This document shows, in pieces, positions 1-11,429 of a stretch of 64,000 nucleotides of DNA (its first letter is position 1; each line of letters begins with the position of its first letter). A program made the translations under genes and the position numbers. The notes below the pieces were generated by a model, which saw only the letters and a list, made by a program, of their open reading frames with translations, was not told the DNA's origin and searched no databases. The stretch lies in the NCBI GenBank assembly GCA_946811695.1, contig OX328124.1, positions 28,700,148 through 28,764,147 on the forward strand, written 5' to 3'. Origin of the DNA: Gonocerus acuteangulatus. Lineage: Eukaryota > Arthropoda > Insecta > Hemiptera > Coreidae.

Positions 1-429
1 CATGAAAGATAGGGACAACATTATAAGGGAATTGGGAAAAGCCCTTATCGATCCCATGAGTGCAAAGAATTTTTTTCGATGTCAAAGTTCGCTAAAAAAG
101 GTTTTTAGGAATTTTCAGCGAAACGTTTTGTTTTATGGTAAAAATAGTTGAGACAAAAATTGTAGATCGTGCAATTATGTACAAAACTTCATTACACTTC
201 ACTTTCATTAGATTAACCATTTCTGAGAAAAGGTGATTCCAGAATTATCTTTAGTTTCATTCAACATAATATGCTAGACTCGGCTGGAAGTTTGTCGAGG
301 AAACAATACTATGGCTGGCTACATGCTCCTCTTTCTAAGGTCCTGACAATAAGTACCGTTACAGCCCCAGCCATAAACATCCAAAAATGACCTGCTTGAC
401 ATTTGATAATATTAAACTCGTGAAGTAGT
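1..429. other. Unassigned AT-rich DNA
   Basis: I see no reading frame, repeat end or tandem structure that I can assign here. Confidence 0.5.
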
Positions 430-1081
430 TCCACTTTTTGTGTCTCTGTTTACTTGAGTTATTAATTTTTATTTATGTTGTACGCCTTATTTTTTAATTG
501 GATGCTGTTATTTTGATTGCATTTTTCTTTTTAATAAAACAAAGCTAGTAAATGAGAAGGATGTTCACGCTTATAGAGAAAATAATTTTGGAGGGGACTG
601 GGAGAATTTCGGGGGGGGGCTGAAAGGATTTTGGGGATATGGGATAATAAAAATCTAGAACATGGAATAGTTAGACAATTAAAACGCTATTAAGCCCAAA
701 AGAAATTATTTTTTTTCTGAAATAAGTGATCTTATTATTATTTTTAAGGTTTTTACGACACATTTTTACCGATTGCGGGGGGGTGCAGCCCTCTCAGCCC
801 CCCCTTATATACGCCCATGCATTTTTTTGTTATATTTTATTGATAGAGTTTTACTTTAGAATGAGAGCTGGATTGTGTAATTTCCGCTTCTGTGCAAGTT
901 ACTACTGCCGGTTTCCCTGACGCCTTAATATCACTTTTATTCGAGATGTTCGAGAGAATGTTGACAATTTTCACGAGATATATATAAAAAAAAAGAAGTT
1001 TATTTCTATTCTAAGATTTTCAAATGACATTAGGGATAAGAACGAAACCGCGCTAAGATGATGCAGTTCCTCCGAGTTGGA
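430..1081 (-). mobile_element. Hel-A family element, diverged, interrupted by a MITE
   Basis: The right end (about 1035-1081) matches the 5' terminus of the Hel-A family in reverse: an AACCGCGCTAAGATGATGCAG block, then CCTCCGAGTTGGAC and a T tract. The internal part (430-558) resembles internal Hel-A sequence also seen at 22280-22405 and 54940-55040. A GC-run MITE (559-819) interrupts it. The copy is old and its 3' hairpin end is missing. The family has no coding capacity here. Confidence 0.5.
559..819. mobile_element. CAT-MITE (hAT-like), copy 1
   Basis: The right end reads TTATATACGCCCATG, the inverted form of the CATGGGCGTATATA terminus also seen at 21076-21332, 43987 and 51921-52116. Runs of G and C (617-625, 778-783, 797-804) and the AAAACGCTATTAAGCCC core are shared with the other copies. 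The left end is diverged and its position is approximate. No convincing target duplication could be placed on this copy. Confidence 0.55.
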
Positions 1082-1449
1082 CTTTTTTATTAATGGGTAC
1101 CTTGGTGTTACTGATCCTAGCAGTCGAAGCAGCAAGGGGAAAATCAGGGGAAAATATATTGATATTTCATATTCTTCCCCTTGTTTTTTAAAACATGGAA
1201 CCATGTTGTAAAATTATGTAACTTAATTATCTTCTCTTTTACCTATGTCTAATTGGTTGTGTAATTGCACGTAACCCAGGAACTTATATGATTGTTCTTT
1301 GATTTTAGTTGAAAATGATCTTGTGGATTGAAATGTAGCTGCATCGCTAACGTACCCAAGAAATTACAGATTTTGACACTGCCTCATTATCCTAACCTCA
1401 TTATTTAAATACATTTTTTGTCTAAATTTATTGGACAAAGAATAAAAAG

Positions 1450-2352
1450 TCCGTCACGCAGGAGCTGCATAACTAAGCACTTTCCTCAGAATTTGAGTAG
1501 TGTAGATTGCTTTCCAGAACAATTTGCTTAAAATATCCTACATAAATAAAATAAAAACATGAATAGTTCTCTTTTAAATTTGTAATGAGTAACTGATCAA
1601 TTAATAATTTGCTTCCAGAGTTATGTTTACACATGGTACCTATTACACTTCGTAATAAATACAAAAAACCTCATATTATCGTATTTTGATCTAACGCAGG
1701 AACAGGATACAGTCACTCTAGTGGTAGAAAGCGCTCCTTGCGGCGGCTTTGTGAACCTACGTCTGACGGGCTTTTCTATTGAAATATATTACAAATTAAA
1801 CCCCCGCTTTCCGATTGACCGATTCAGCTCATTTCTACAACACTTCTTTCTCATGAGTTACCCACGACGTATACCGCGTTTCGTTACAATACAGCAGAAA
1901 TTACGACCGGTATGAGTATATTAAGTATTTGGGTCAGGAGTAAACCCCCCCTTCTAATGAACCGATTTAGTTTATTTTTACAACAGTTATTTACCTGTGG
2001 ATTACCACTACGAATACCGAGTTCCGTTGAAATATACCCAAAATCACGGCTGGTAGTGGCGAATTGGTATTGTGGGTCCGGAGTAAACCCCCCCTTCTAA
2101 TGAACCGATTTAGTTCATTTTTATATCTCACTTTTCTCTCTATATTACCACTACGAATACCAAGTTTCGTTGAAATATAACAAATATTACGGCTGACATA
2201 GTCAAATTAGTGTTTTGGGTTCGGGGTAAACCCCCCCTTCCGGTGGACCGACTTTGGTGGTTAACGAACTCGTTCAATCGTTTGCTAATTGAATGCTATA
2301 TACCAAGTTTCGTGACGAAAAAACAAAAACTCTGGCCGCTATCGTGTTAACA

Positions 2353-2396
<44 letters not shown>

Positions 2397-2546
2397 TATA
2401 TATATATATATAGATATATATAAATTTTAACGGGGGTCATTTTCGGTGTCTACTAGGTAGGATCGATAAAGATTTGAAGAAATTTTTCAAAAATTCCGTC
2501 ATGAGTCCAACCTCAATAGCTACTTTCCTTCGGAGGAAAGTGCTAA
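1450..2546 (+). mobile_element. Hel-B family element, both ends present (Helentron-like)
   Basis: The 5' end reads TCCGTCACGCAGGAGCTGC after an A tract. The internal inverted repeat is GCACTTTCC near the 5' end and GGAAAGTGC at the 3' end. The 3' end forms the hairpin CTTTCC-TTCGGA-GGAAAG and finishes GTGCTAA. A (TA)n block lies inside. The unit has three diverged internal repeats of about 140 bp (GGGTAAACCCCCC...) between 1790 and 2290. A second copy in opposite orientation runs off the right end of the window (63375-64000). The layout is that of a non-autonomous Helentron; assignment to that class is my inference. No protein is encoded. Confidence 0.6.
2356..2422. repeat. (TA)n microsatellite inside Hel-B
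   Basis: Nearly pure TA dinucleotides with two interruptions (GC and GA). It lies at the position in Hel-B equivalent to the TA block in Hel-A copies. Confidence 0.9.
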
Positions 2547-2966
2547 AATGTGGCTAATACAAAACAGGTTTTTTTTTTTTTATCTTTCTCCGGATAATCG
2601 ATTTTGATGGTTGGACCCTATCGACATTTCAAACAGCTTATAAGAGACACATTTGACTGTTTCTGTGTAAATGATCTTCACTTATGGCGTGGCGGAAGGT
2701 TTTTCCTTAGTTCCATTTGGCTGTATTTAGTTTTTAGGCACCTAAAGAGGCATGAGAAGATGCGAAACATGTAGAACCATTTTTAATAATTTGATGATTA
2801 TGTTAGATTAACAATTTATTCATCTATGTTCCCCCTACACAAGAAACACTGCTGAAATTTAGGTCACTACTTATTTTAATAGCCATTAAAGTTTCAATTT
2901 TATTATTATTGGGTTCGTGTGTTGATCTAGAAATCTAGCAATATTTAGTACAGGAACAAAACTTAC
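2547..2966. other. Unassigned, downstream of receptor pseudogene
   Basis: This is where the last exon(s) of the minus-strand receptor copy would be expected. I looked for a short seventh-transmembrane exon with a splice acceptor and could not recognise one. Confidence 0.45.
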
Positions 2967-3733
2967 CACAAATTAGATTTTGGAAACAGCAATTGTCATC
3001 CCAACAAGAAGCATGTAAAAATTTATAAAATATGCAAATGTAACTCCAAAAGCCTCATAGTCATGGAAGTTGTCGAATCATTTGAAAGCCCCAACAATAC
3101 CACGTCAAAAATTCTTTCAAATTCTCTATAGTAAAAAAAAATATCAACGAAATGTAGAACATGAAAGGAAAGCGGTAAACTTTTAAGAATTGGTCTTTCA
3201 TAGTGACAACCTCGTGGAAATTCTTGACAGCTTCCTCTGGACTGTTGATGCGGAGCATAGCAGAATATACGTCACATAGTGATTCGTAGAACAGAACAAT
3301 TTGACATAAGAAGCTAATGCAATATGTATTTGTAATATTGAGGAGAATTAGGTTAAAAACACGAAGAAATAGAAACTGCGTGTGCCGATAAAAGAAAATC
3401 GAACAACAATATAAATGGTGCTATTCTACGTGAGGAATCACGCTCTACTTCTTGTTCCCTTTTAATTTGATCAAACTTAGTTTTTATTTCAGATAGAATT
3501 TCTTTATTCTTGACCAAAATTATGCAAGTAAAAAAGTTATTAAAAGTTGCCAGAAGGGCACGTGGGAAATTTAAAATAGCGTTCATTTCCATGTCTCTGT
3601 TTCCAACTAAAACGTGAAAAAGCGAAATTTGGTAATGCACAAAAATTAACATTGTAATTGTTATGGCGGATAGTGGCTCAGGGTAAGCCATTCCTACTCC
3701 GACCATAATACCATAGGCTGTCACAACTAATCC
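2967..3733 (-). pseudogene. Gustatory-receptor-like pseudogene (copy I)
   Basis: Related to the open exon at 16229-17089 along most of its length. Recognisable parts are a second-transmembrane block (3353-3724, RDMEMN...KNKEIL.EIK..FD.I.RE) and the intracellular block EEAVKNFHEVVTMKDQF with the following transmembrane segment (3061-3300). It ends at a GTAAGT donor (2961-2966) in the same phase 0 and after the same IAVSKI motif as the paralogues. The right edge carries a pyrimidine tract and CAG acceptor (3734-3736), in phase 0. Breaks: a frameshift with loss of about 20 residues near 3350, a second frameshift near 3075, and TAA in place of the conserved Gln codon after SKI, 9 bases before the donor. 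Insect receptors of this type are membrane chemosensors. This copy cannot make one. Confidence 0.75.
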
Positions 3734-4072
3734 CTGAAACCAAGGAAATAGAGAGAAAAAAAAAGAAAAGAAGAATAGTTTGCTGAATACGGTTTAATTA
3801 GTTTGCCTTAAAATAATCGTAAATCATATGAGATATATCAAGAAAATATCTTAATAGTAATTAAATAAAACTTCTAATTTATTTAGTGAAACATAAATCA
3901 TAATAAGACCTGTGCTTAGGATATTAATTTAGTTAAACTTTAAAAATGCCAATAAATGATATAATTATATTTTAAATTAATTTACAAATTTTGATTGATT
4001 AAATAATAAAATATTTTTTTCCCTATGAACATAGAAAAAAAAGAAGAAAGAAAAAAAAATAAGTGTCTTAGC
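3734..4072. other. AT-rich DNA, possible intron
   Basis: If 5866-6060 and 2967-3733 belong to one gene this is intron. It begins, in minus-strand sense, next to a T/C-rich tract and CAG acceptor. Nothing else is visible. Confidence 0.4.
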
Positions 4073-5368
4073 CTGGGATCGAACCGGGCCCTTTTAGATC
4101 TAAGCTCGATTTACACTATGATTGTGAGGCCTATCATCTCCTACGGAGCAGTAGTGTGGTGGCATCGTTGCGGCACTGACAGTGTTAGGAAGACTCTGTG
4201 CTCCCCACAAAGGCTGGCTTGCCTGATGATTACGGGAGCAATGTATTCCACACCGACAGGAGCTATGGAGATCCTACTTGACCTTAAACCAGTAGAGATA
4301 TATATCGAAGAGATAGCTAGGTTTACAGCGTACAGATTCGCCATCTTAGGGCACAAACCTTGCCCAACCCTAGGGTCTCACTGTGCAATTATCCGAAGGA
4401 ACTGGCAGGACCCAATTCTCTGCATGCCATCGGACTTTCAGAACCAACAATCCTTCACCTCGAACTTTACAACTGTGATTAAGCCGAGGGAAGCAGCGCT
4501 GGAGCACAAATTAACACCAAGCCGGGTGGATCGGTTCTGTTACACAGACGGCTCAAAAACCGAATCTGGCACAGGAGCTGGCGTGTGGATTCAGGGGTCC
4601 ACACATAATGTTGCCTTGCCTCTGGGGAGGTATACTACGGTATTCCAAGCTGAAGTCACCGCCATTGGCGCATGCGCAGACATTTTGAACAGCGGCTCTC
4701 CAATAGACAGGTGCTTCACTATTTTTTCCGACAGCCAAGCGGCCATAAGAGCACTATCCACGAATAGGATCAGGTCAAAGGTGGTACAGCAATGCAAGGA
4801 CAGCTTAAACATACTGGGATGACGTGAGAAAGTCAGACTAGAGTGGGTCCCAGGCCACTCTGGTACCCATGGTAATGAAAGAGCTGACGAGTTGGCCAAT
4901 ATCGGTGCAGCGACAATCCCCCTATCACCAGAACCTCAGTGTGGGATTGCGCCAGCTGTGGCCAGATTAAGCATTAGAAGGTGGGCGGAAGCTGAGCATA
5001 GGAGGAAGTGGTGTATCAGCTCCACCCAGAGACAGCCGAAGCTGTTCCTTTCCTTTGTGGACAAGAAGAGGACGGAGACTCTCCTTAATCTGTGCAGGTC
5101 CAAGGTAAGACTAGTAACAGCTCTTCTTACAGGTCACTGTAAAATGCACCGGCACCTCTACTCTATGGGGCTGACCAGGACAGCATGGTGCAGACTGTGC
5201 CTTGAAGACGACGAGACGCCGCACCATATCATATGCAGATGTCCAACTCTTGTAGGGAAGAGAAACCTGCATTTTGGTGCAGACTTCATAGATGACCCTA
5301 GAAGGCTACCTGAACTGAACCTTCGGACTCTATTAAGGTTCATCTCGGATACGGCGCTTTTGGTGTAA
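4073..5368 (+). pseudogene. LINE ORF2 C-terminal part with RNase H domain
   Basis: One frame runs from about 4073 to the TAA at 5366-5368, broken only by TGA at 4820-4822. The first part (VRPIISYGAVVWW, 4117-4158) is the conserved stretch downstream of the reverse transcriptase in I/R1/Jockey-group LINEs. An RNase H domain follows with all four acidic positions visible: YTDGSKT (about 4541), FQAEVTAI (about 4646), FSDSQAA (about 4724) and GNERADELA (about 4873). A final zinc-knuckle-like C..C.....H....C motif lies at about 5191-5240. Endonuclease and reverse transcriptase are missing, so the copy is 5'-truncated. It is far more GC-rich than its surroundings, which suggests a fairly young insertion. 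The exact clade is uncertain. Confidence 0.85.
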
Positions 5369-5464
5369 CAGGCTGGCTTGTCGGGTGGCACAATAGGCCT
5401 TGTTCGCCTCGGTGCAGCTCCCTCTCTCTGGGCACCCGCATTAATAATAATAATAATAATAATA
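4073..5464 (+). mobile_element. 5'-truncated LINE with (TAA)n tail
   Basis: This contains the RNase H reading frame, a short 3' untranslated region and a tail of about seven TAA units (5441-5464). A TAA-repeat tail is typical of I-clade LINEs. It lies between two receptor fragments (2967-3733 and 5866-6060), so it may sit in the intron of copy I. Confidence 0.75.
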
Positions 5465-5865
5465 GACCGAAGCTCCGTGACATAGTCCTTGAGCCATGGA
5501 GGCGATGGCTGATGAGCTACAAATCTGAGACCTACGCCGCCAATTTTACGTGTCCAGCCGTAAAAGCGTAACGGATAGGGCATTAGCTTCACAAGTATAT
5601 TCCCCCAGAATAACAATAAAATGTTAGTGTTGTCACAATAGAAACAAACTCACGAACAGCGAGCACAGACTTCCGCAAATGTGCGGAGGCTGTGGGATGA
5701 ATAATGTTCATTTTAGGTGACTCTTAACACACAAAAGAAAAGGTGAGCCGTTGAACAGCACGCGTTGACCATGCTCGACGCCAACAGCCAGCCTATCTGA
5801 ACCGACCGGCCGAGAAGAGCCGAGGGCGCCCGAACCCAGCCGAAAGACACTTATAGAAAACTTAC
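5465..5865. other. Unassigned, relatively GC-rich
   Basis: The base composition here is closer to the LINE than to the AT-rich neighbourhood. I recognise no gene, and a diverged repeat is possible. Confidence 0.35.
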
Positions 5866-6060
5866 GACTAACTTACGTGCTAATATACATACATATTTAC
5901 AAGCGAAAACGACCATGTTGGCCACAAAAGTAATAAATGAAAGAAAAAGCGAGGACATAGCTCTCCATTTTGTTAGAGAATATTTTTCATCAAAAGGAAA
6001 AGTACAAGATAATGTTATAAACCCCCTTACGAAAAAAATGAGTCTTGCTTTCTGCTGCAT
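5866..6060 (-). pseudogene. Gustatory-receptor-like N-terminal exon or fragment
   Basis: An ATG at 6058-6060 opens a 65-codon frame whose start (F.RGFITLSCTFPFDEKY) matches the N-terminus of the receptor exon at 16229-17089, followed by one hydrophobic segment. It ends at a phase-0 GTAAGT (5860-5865). A second GTAAGT at 5871-5876 would give phase 1. The phase-0 donor fits the phase-0 acceptor of copy I at 3734-3736, so this may be its first exon across a 2.1-kb intron holding the LINE. Against that, both pieces carry a first-transmembrane-like segment, so a joined protein would have it twice. The alternative is an independent truncated copy. Confidence 0.55.
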
Positions 6061-6714
6061 TTCTCAACTACTGAATTCTATGATTCATGGAAATGGAACT
6101 TTTATCGATTGTTTACTATCGGTGATTGTAATCTGATGCATTTATGTAATTAACTATTGTATTATTTATTAGGAATACTATTAGCAAATTACGAATACAT
6201 TATCACTTGACCTATCCTATTATCAACGCAACGTTTCGAAACAACAATGAGTAAGGAAGTAAATCAAACACTATTTCAATGAATGTAACGTAACTGCAAG
6301 ATTTGCAGATTTATAAATATCTTATGTAACACTACTAAACAATGTGGAAACACTAGAATAAATTATATGTTTAGATGGTATTAGCTCTTGAGGTGCTTCT
6401 TGTTAATATTCACCGCTTTGGTCCATTACAAACGAAATTAGTAAACAACCTGCTGTTTTTTGTAGCACAGGTTAGGAACTCAGGGAAGGTAAAAAAAAAA
6501 ATAGTATTGGACAGCTCTGATGGAAAAACACTCTGGAAAGGAATTTCACTATTTTTTCACATTAGTAACAAATCAAGACATAATTTATTAAATTTAACAA
6601 ACCAATAATGTTTTTCTTGCGAAATAATAATAATTCTGCATGTCGTAGTGCTCTTCTATCATTTTTCCAGTGATGTTGATTTCTCATGTTTGCATTTATT
6701 TACTCATGTTCAAG
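6061..6714. other. Receptor 5' flank, then unassigned
   Basis: The first 120 bases weakly resemble the 5' flanks of the other receptor copies (ATTCTATGATTCATGG..., TTATCGATTG...). The rest, including an open stretch at 6375-6608, matches nothing I recognise. Confidence 0.4.
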
Positions 6715-6834
6715 TCTTACTCACCCCCAGTACACTAGACCAGTATAGTAGACTTACTCACCCCCAGTACACTGGACCAGTATAGTAGACTTACTCACCC
6801 CCAGTACACTAGACCAGTATAGTAGACTTACTCA
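6715..6834. repeat. 37-bp minisatellite, 3.2 copies
   Basis: The unit contains TTACTCACCCCCAGTACAC and CCAGTATAGTAG. Unit starts at 6715, 6752, 6789 and 6826 show a strict 37-bp period with one substitution between units. Confidence 0.9.
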
Positions 6835-6868
6835 GTACCTCATGAAAAGACAAGAGAGACCATAACAC

Positions 6869-7221
6869 AATAAAATCTATTTATTATGGTTCATGACATT
6901 ATCCGAGTAAACTCGCGCTTTAATGAGAAAAAACAATGACATTGTTAGATAAAAAAAAATAAAATAATTTATTATGGTTCATAACATTACCCAAGTGAAC
7001 TTGTGCATCAATGAAGTAAGAAAAACAAAAAACAACGATACTACGGAGGAAAAAAACCTATTAATTATGGTTCATAACTTTACCCGAGTAAACTCGTTCT
7101 TTAATGAAGTAGAAAAAAAAAATAAAAAACCAACGATATTTTGAGAAAAAAACAATAAAATCTGTTTATTATTGTTTATAAGATCACCCGATTAATCTCG
7201 TGCTTCAATGAAGTATTAAAA

Positions 7222-7223
<2 letters not shown>
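6869..7223. repeat. Diverged tandem repeat, about 92 bp x 4
   Basis: Four units share TTATTATGGTTCATAAC, then ACCCGAGTAAACTCG and TTTAATGAAGTA, then an A-rich spacer. Units are 80-85% alike by eye. The last unit runs into a 52-base A tract. Confidence 0.75.

Positions 7224-7275
<52 letters not shown>
7224..7275. repeat. Poly(A) tract, 52 bases
   Basis: Uninterrupted A run directly after the fourth unit of the 92-bp repeat. It could be a retroposon tail, but no retroposon body is visible to its left. Confidence 0.9.
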
Positions 7276-7277
<2 letters not shown>

Positions 7278-8919
7278 CTAACTAGTCAAAATTACTACAA
7301 AACTGTAATCTATTTAATAATAATAATATTATGATGGGTATTGCATGTTTTTAAAACTCTCCATAACTAGATATTATTGTAGTTTAGCTCATTCTGCACC
7401 GCGTTTGACCATTTAATTTACTTTTTGTTATTTAAATATTTGTTTCGATTTTTTCCTATTATTACATTAGAATTTCCGGAGTGTGATGCCGATTTGCATG
7501 TTTATTTCCATTTAATAATGATCAGAAGATTAAAGTCACCTTTTGAATCAAACAATTTTTGCACCACTTTGGCTATATATATTATTGCTTTTAACATTTC
7601 AGGGATTTTATTCTTTTAATTATCTGAAGCTTGGTTCCCATCGTCTGGATGAACTAGGAAAATGAAACAATTCTAAACTCAAAACTATTTATTTAGCATC
7701 TCTAAAGACTACAGGGTCATAAGAAATATTTAATTCACAAATGGTCACATAATGTACAATATTGTAAAAGCACCTTCTATAGGTAATTTATGTGCTTCGT
7801 GCAATTCTTTGCTGCCTTCCCCTAAAGATAAATTACTCCATGGTTTTCTTTATCTCGGAACTAGTGTTTCCAATCTTGTAGAAACTCTAGGAAGGCCAGA
7901 ATTGTCTTAAGTGCGCTAAAGCACTCATAATTTTGCGAAACAAAAACTATTACATTTAAAAAAATAAATAAAATTGCCAATCTATGAAATCAAGTGCTAG
8001 CAAACAAGACCTAGAGAAAATATAGTTTTGTAGTTCTTCTCTCTACTTGTTCAGTGAACTTTTCAATTAATATATGCATTATTTAAATTTAATTATTAAA
8101 TTGTACACATGTATTTAAACACATGTGATAATAAAAATTATGTGTATTTACTTTCTTCTTCAATTCTTATCCAGTACGTACTGAAGGACTATGACTAGGT
8201 ACGTGGTGATGGTAGTGATAAACTGAAAGATAAAACCATTGTTAGACATACATAATTTTACGTTTTAATATAAAAAAATGGGAGCGACTTTCATGTAAAA
8301 TTCCATGTATTATTTTATTGTTATGATTTAGTTATTTTTCGTGATCGCAACGAGGGTAATTAGCAAATTTGAAGGTATGTAGTGAAAGTAAGCTTGAATT
8401 TTAGAAATATAAGCTAAATAATGAATAAATCATAATAATCCTAAATATAATTTTAAAACTGTAAAAATATGAAATCAATTTAAGTAAAAAAAAAAAAGAA
8501 AAAAAAAAAAAAAAAAAAAAAAAAGAAGCTGAAATTACTCCATCCTCTGTCACAACGTTCGCAACAATGAATGAAAACGTTAGATGAACAGTTCCAAAAA
8601 CCCATTCAAAAGATAATATATTGCATAAAGATATCTTACAGTGCATAACAGTGGACGATTCACCTTGAAGAAACCGCATACCGAAAACTCTGAGTCCCTT
8701 TTCGCCATAAAAATGAAATTCATATAATCCTGAAAATTTATGAAATTTTATTTTTCTATAATATTAAAATTATTACTATATTATAGCTGTAACTTCTTCT
8801 CTGATTACATCATTTACTATTTCGTCGGACCGATATCTTAGCATTCTCTGGTACATATTCTCCATGAAATCCTTTTCCTGAAAAAGAAAATTTAAATTAA
8901 GTGTGTTAACGATTGGCGG
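7276..8919. other. Unassigned AT-rich DNA
   Basis: There is no recognisable gene. The region holds a second A-rich tract at 8488-8524. A reading frame on the minus strand at 8401-8679 translates that tract as poly-Phe and has no other support. Confidence 0.4.
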
Positions 8920-8927
8920 CCGTGCAG

Positions 8928-9362
8928 CAGTGTTGGGCATTATTCGAATAAATTATTGTTCGAATGATCATTTAAATAAATTTTTAGTGAATGATGGAAT
9001 AATTCACTAAATTATCTTATTCAAACAGTACATCATGAATTATTCACAGAATTATTCGTTATTCATCATTCGTTATTCATATTTCATTATTCATCATTCG
9101 TTATTCTTTATGTCCAGTTGGTTTACTGAATAAATCCACCTCAAACATATATATATATATATATTTCCGGCTATCGATATCATAATATGTCTTTCATTAT
9201 TCAATAAAATATGATTATTCTGATTGATTATTCGAATAATTTGTAAATAAAATATAAATTTCATTCACAGAATAATGAATAATGAATAAAAGTAATTATT
9301 CTTCATTCGTGAATAAAATAATACATTAATTCATTATTCTGAATAAATGTTGCCCAACACTG
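8928..9362. mobile_element. hAT-type MITE with 8-bp target duplication
   Basis: The termini are CAGTGTTGGGCA on the left and TGCCCAACACTG on the right, the CAGTG start being typical of hAT elements. The element is flanked by an exact CCGTGCAG duplication (8920-8927 and 9363-9370). The interior is AT-rich with repeated TTATTCG/CGAATAA motifs. It encodes no transposase. Confidence 0.9.
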
Positions 9363-9370
9363 CCGTGCAG

Positions 9371-9805
9371 TAATAGGGAGGCAGTTCCATTTTTTCATTT
9401 GGCTAATTAAAGAAAAGGTTTTTAAATTCAGTTTCTTTATACTTTTTTCCATATATTTTTCTTAAAAGTAAGACTAATGAAAGTAAGTCCATAAGGACCC
9501 CATCCTAGCTTTTATAATGAGGTAGTGTCAGGTTTATGGTTTGGACCGGCTTCCTTCTAGGCCACCTTCTATAAATGAAACAAAATTTACGGATTTTTCA
9601 ACTAAAATGAACATAATTTGCTTTTATTCACACTTTTAATTTAGGAAGCTCATATGACAATACAAACAAAGAATGTAAAATACAGAAATTAATCAATTAA
9701 TGCAAAATTGAGTCTAATTGTAGCTCTGTTTATATAAAATCATCAGCGTAAGTACAGCTGAAGAAGCTACACATTTTAATGGATTGTAGAACGGCATCTG
9801 ATTAA
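9371..9805. other. Unassigned AT-rich DNA
   Basis: Nothing recognised apart from the TTAA at 9802-9805 that serves as the target of the next element. Confidence 0.4.
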
Positions 9806-10836
9806 CCCTTTCCGTACGCAAATAGCCGCAAGGTGTGTAGTCTCCTTTAAGGGATACTGGCACCCGGCGTTGGTCCCCCTGTATGGGATACTTTTACTAC
9901 TCTCAGTCACAGCGCCTCGACTTGCAGCGATCTTCTGGCCGTATTAAAACTCGTATTTTATAATTTTGATTTTTATTTTGGTTACAATGATTATTAATTT
10001 TTATTTATGTTGAATTATTTTGGCGTTTCCATAATTATTTTTAAGTTGAATAACTTTGTTTAAAAATAAGTCATAAAAAAGTTATATTATATAGGCACAA
10101 AAAAGGAAGGCTTTTCTGTTTATCATTTGCCCTTTATTTTATGAATAATAAGCAAGGGAATAATATACTCCATAACTACGGCAAAAAGTTTCCCTTCTTC
10201 CTTTTTGATCCGTGACTTTGTACACTTGCGGAGCTAAAAACTTATTTTATTTTTATTTTTTGTACAAAACATATTTAAAAAAACAAAAGGATTATTATAA
10301 ATATTTACAGTGCACTTAATGAATTATTCTAGTAAATACATAATATATTAATCTTATCAATTGAATATTACATTTATTTTTAAATGGAGGACACGCAATA
10401 AAAAAACGTTTTTTCTAAATTTAACAAAAATAAATAATAAGATCTTAACACTTCAAGACTAAAAGTGAACTAATTTTGCAAAAACAAGTTTCTGGGAATG
10501 AACAGAGGTATAAAAACAAACGATAATTTGAAGAGGGTTGATCGGGTAAATGTGCGGAGAAGGCAACGAGTTCTAATTCGACTGAAAACGACCAAAAACT
10601 TCATTCAAATGCCATCTAGTAATAGGCAGGAATACTAGAAGTACAATACGGTAACGCTAAATAGCACTAATGTCGAGAAATGAGAAGAGAAAGAATGCGA
10701 GAGATTCGCCGAACTCTCGACTGCTGTACAAGTCCACGGTACGTAGGTCCCGTCTTCCTTCGACTTCTACACAAGTCCACGGTATCTGGGTCCCGACAGC
10801 TCTCGACTGCTGTACAAGCCCACGGTACGGAAAGGG
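9806..10836. mobile_element. piggyBac-type non-autonomous element (TTAA target)
   Basis: TTAA flanks both ends (9802-9805 and 10837-10840). The terminal inverted repeat is CCCTTTCCGTAC on the left and GTACGGAAAGGG on the right. CCC/GGG ends at a TTAA target are the piggyBac signature. The right end carries three diverged direct repeats of about 45 bp with the motif AAGTCCACGGTA. Reading frames there (10667-10895) overlap on both strands and show no transposase features. Confidence 0.75.
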
Positions 10837-10840
10837 TTAA

Positions 10841-11429
10841 GTCAGATATATTTGTGTGCAAGGCTCATTACGGCATTGTATTTCTGAGTTTTTAAGAGCA
10901 GGGGTTGGCAGTACGCAGTTGGAAAGTCAACAGCGGACCTTACACAGAAGTTTAGTTACTGTGATTCCTCTATTGAAGTAACCAGAGCTGCTTTCTTGTT
11001 GTACCAGAAGATAGGGATAGTTTTTAAATCCATGATAATGTGCTGACCTGGAAATCCCAAAAAATGGAGCTGCCTCCTTATTGCTGCACGCCTGTCAATT
11101 GTTGACAATATTATGATTACTTAATAATAGGCTTTCCTATATTTCTATAAAGCTAAATTAATGAATAATTTGCTTAATATAACTCTCATGGCATGTAAAC
11201 CTTTTATTTGCCTGATTTCTAAAGTATAGAATAGCAATTCTTGAAACGTATTGTGCTCATAAATGTCTTTCCATTTGTGCTACAAACTTTATAATATATT
11301 CAATTATTCGTATTAAGGTTATTAACAATTCGCCATTTTTACGAATAAAGAAATATTCGACGCTAATGTTGAATTAATATAATAGAACTGTCATAATTCT
11401 TAGAAGATAATAGTACCGGTAATAGTGTA
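10841..11429. other. Unassigned AT-rich DNA
   Basis: Nothing recognised. Confidence 0.4.

Noticed and set aside
8401..8679. 92-codon minus-strand frame
   Set aside because: The poly-Phe stretch is a translated A tract and there are no family features.
10667..10895. Overlapping frames on both strands
   Set aside because: They lie in the subterminal repeats of the piggyBac-type element and look like chance openings in GC-rich sequence.
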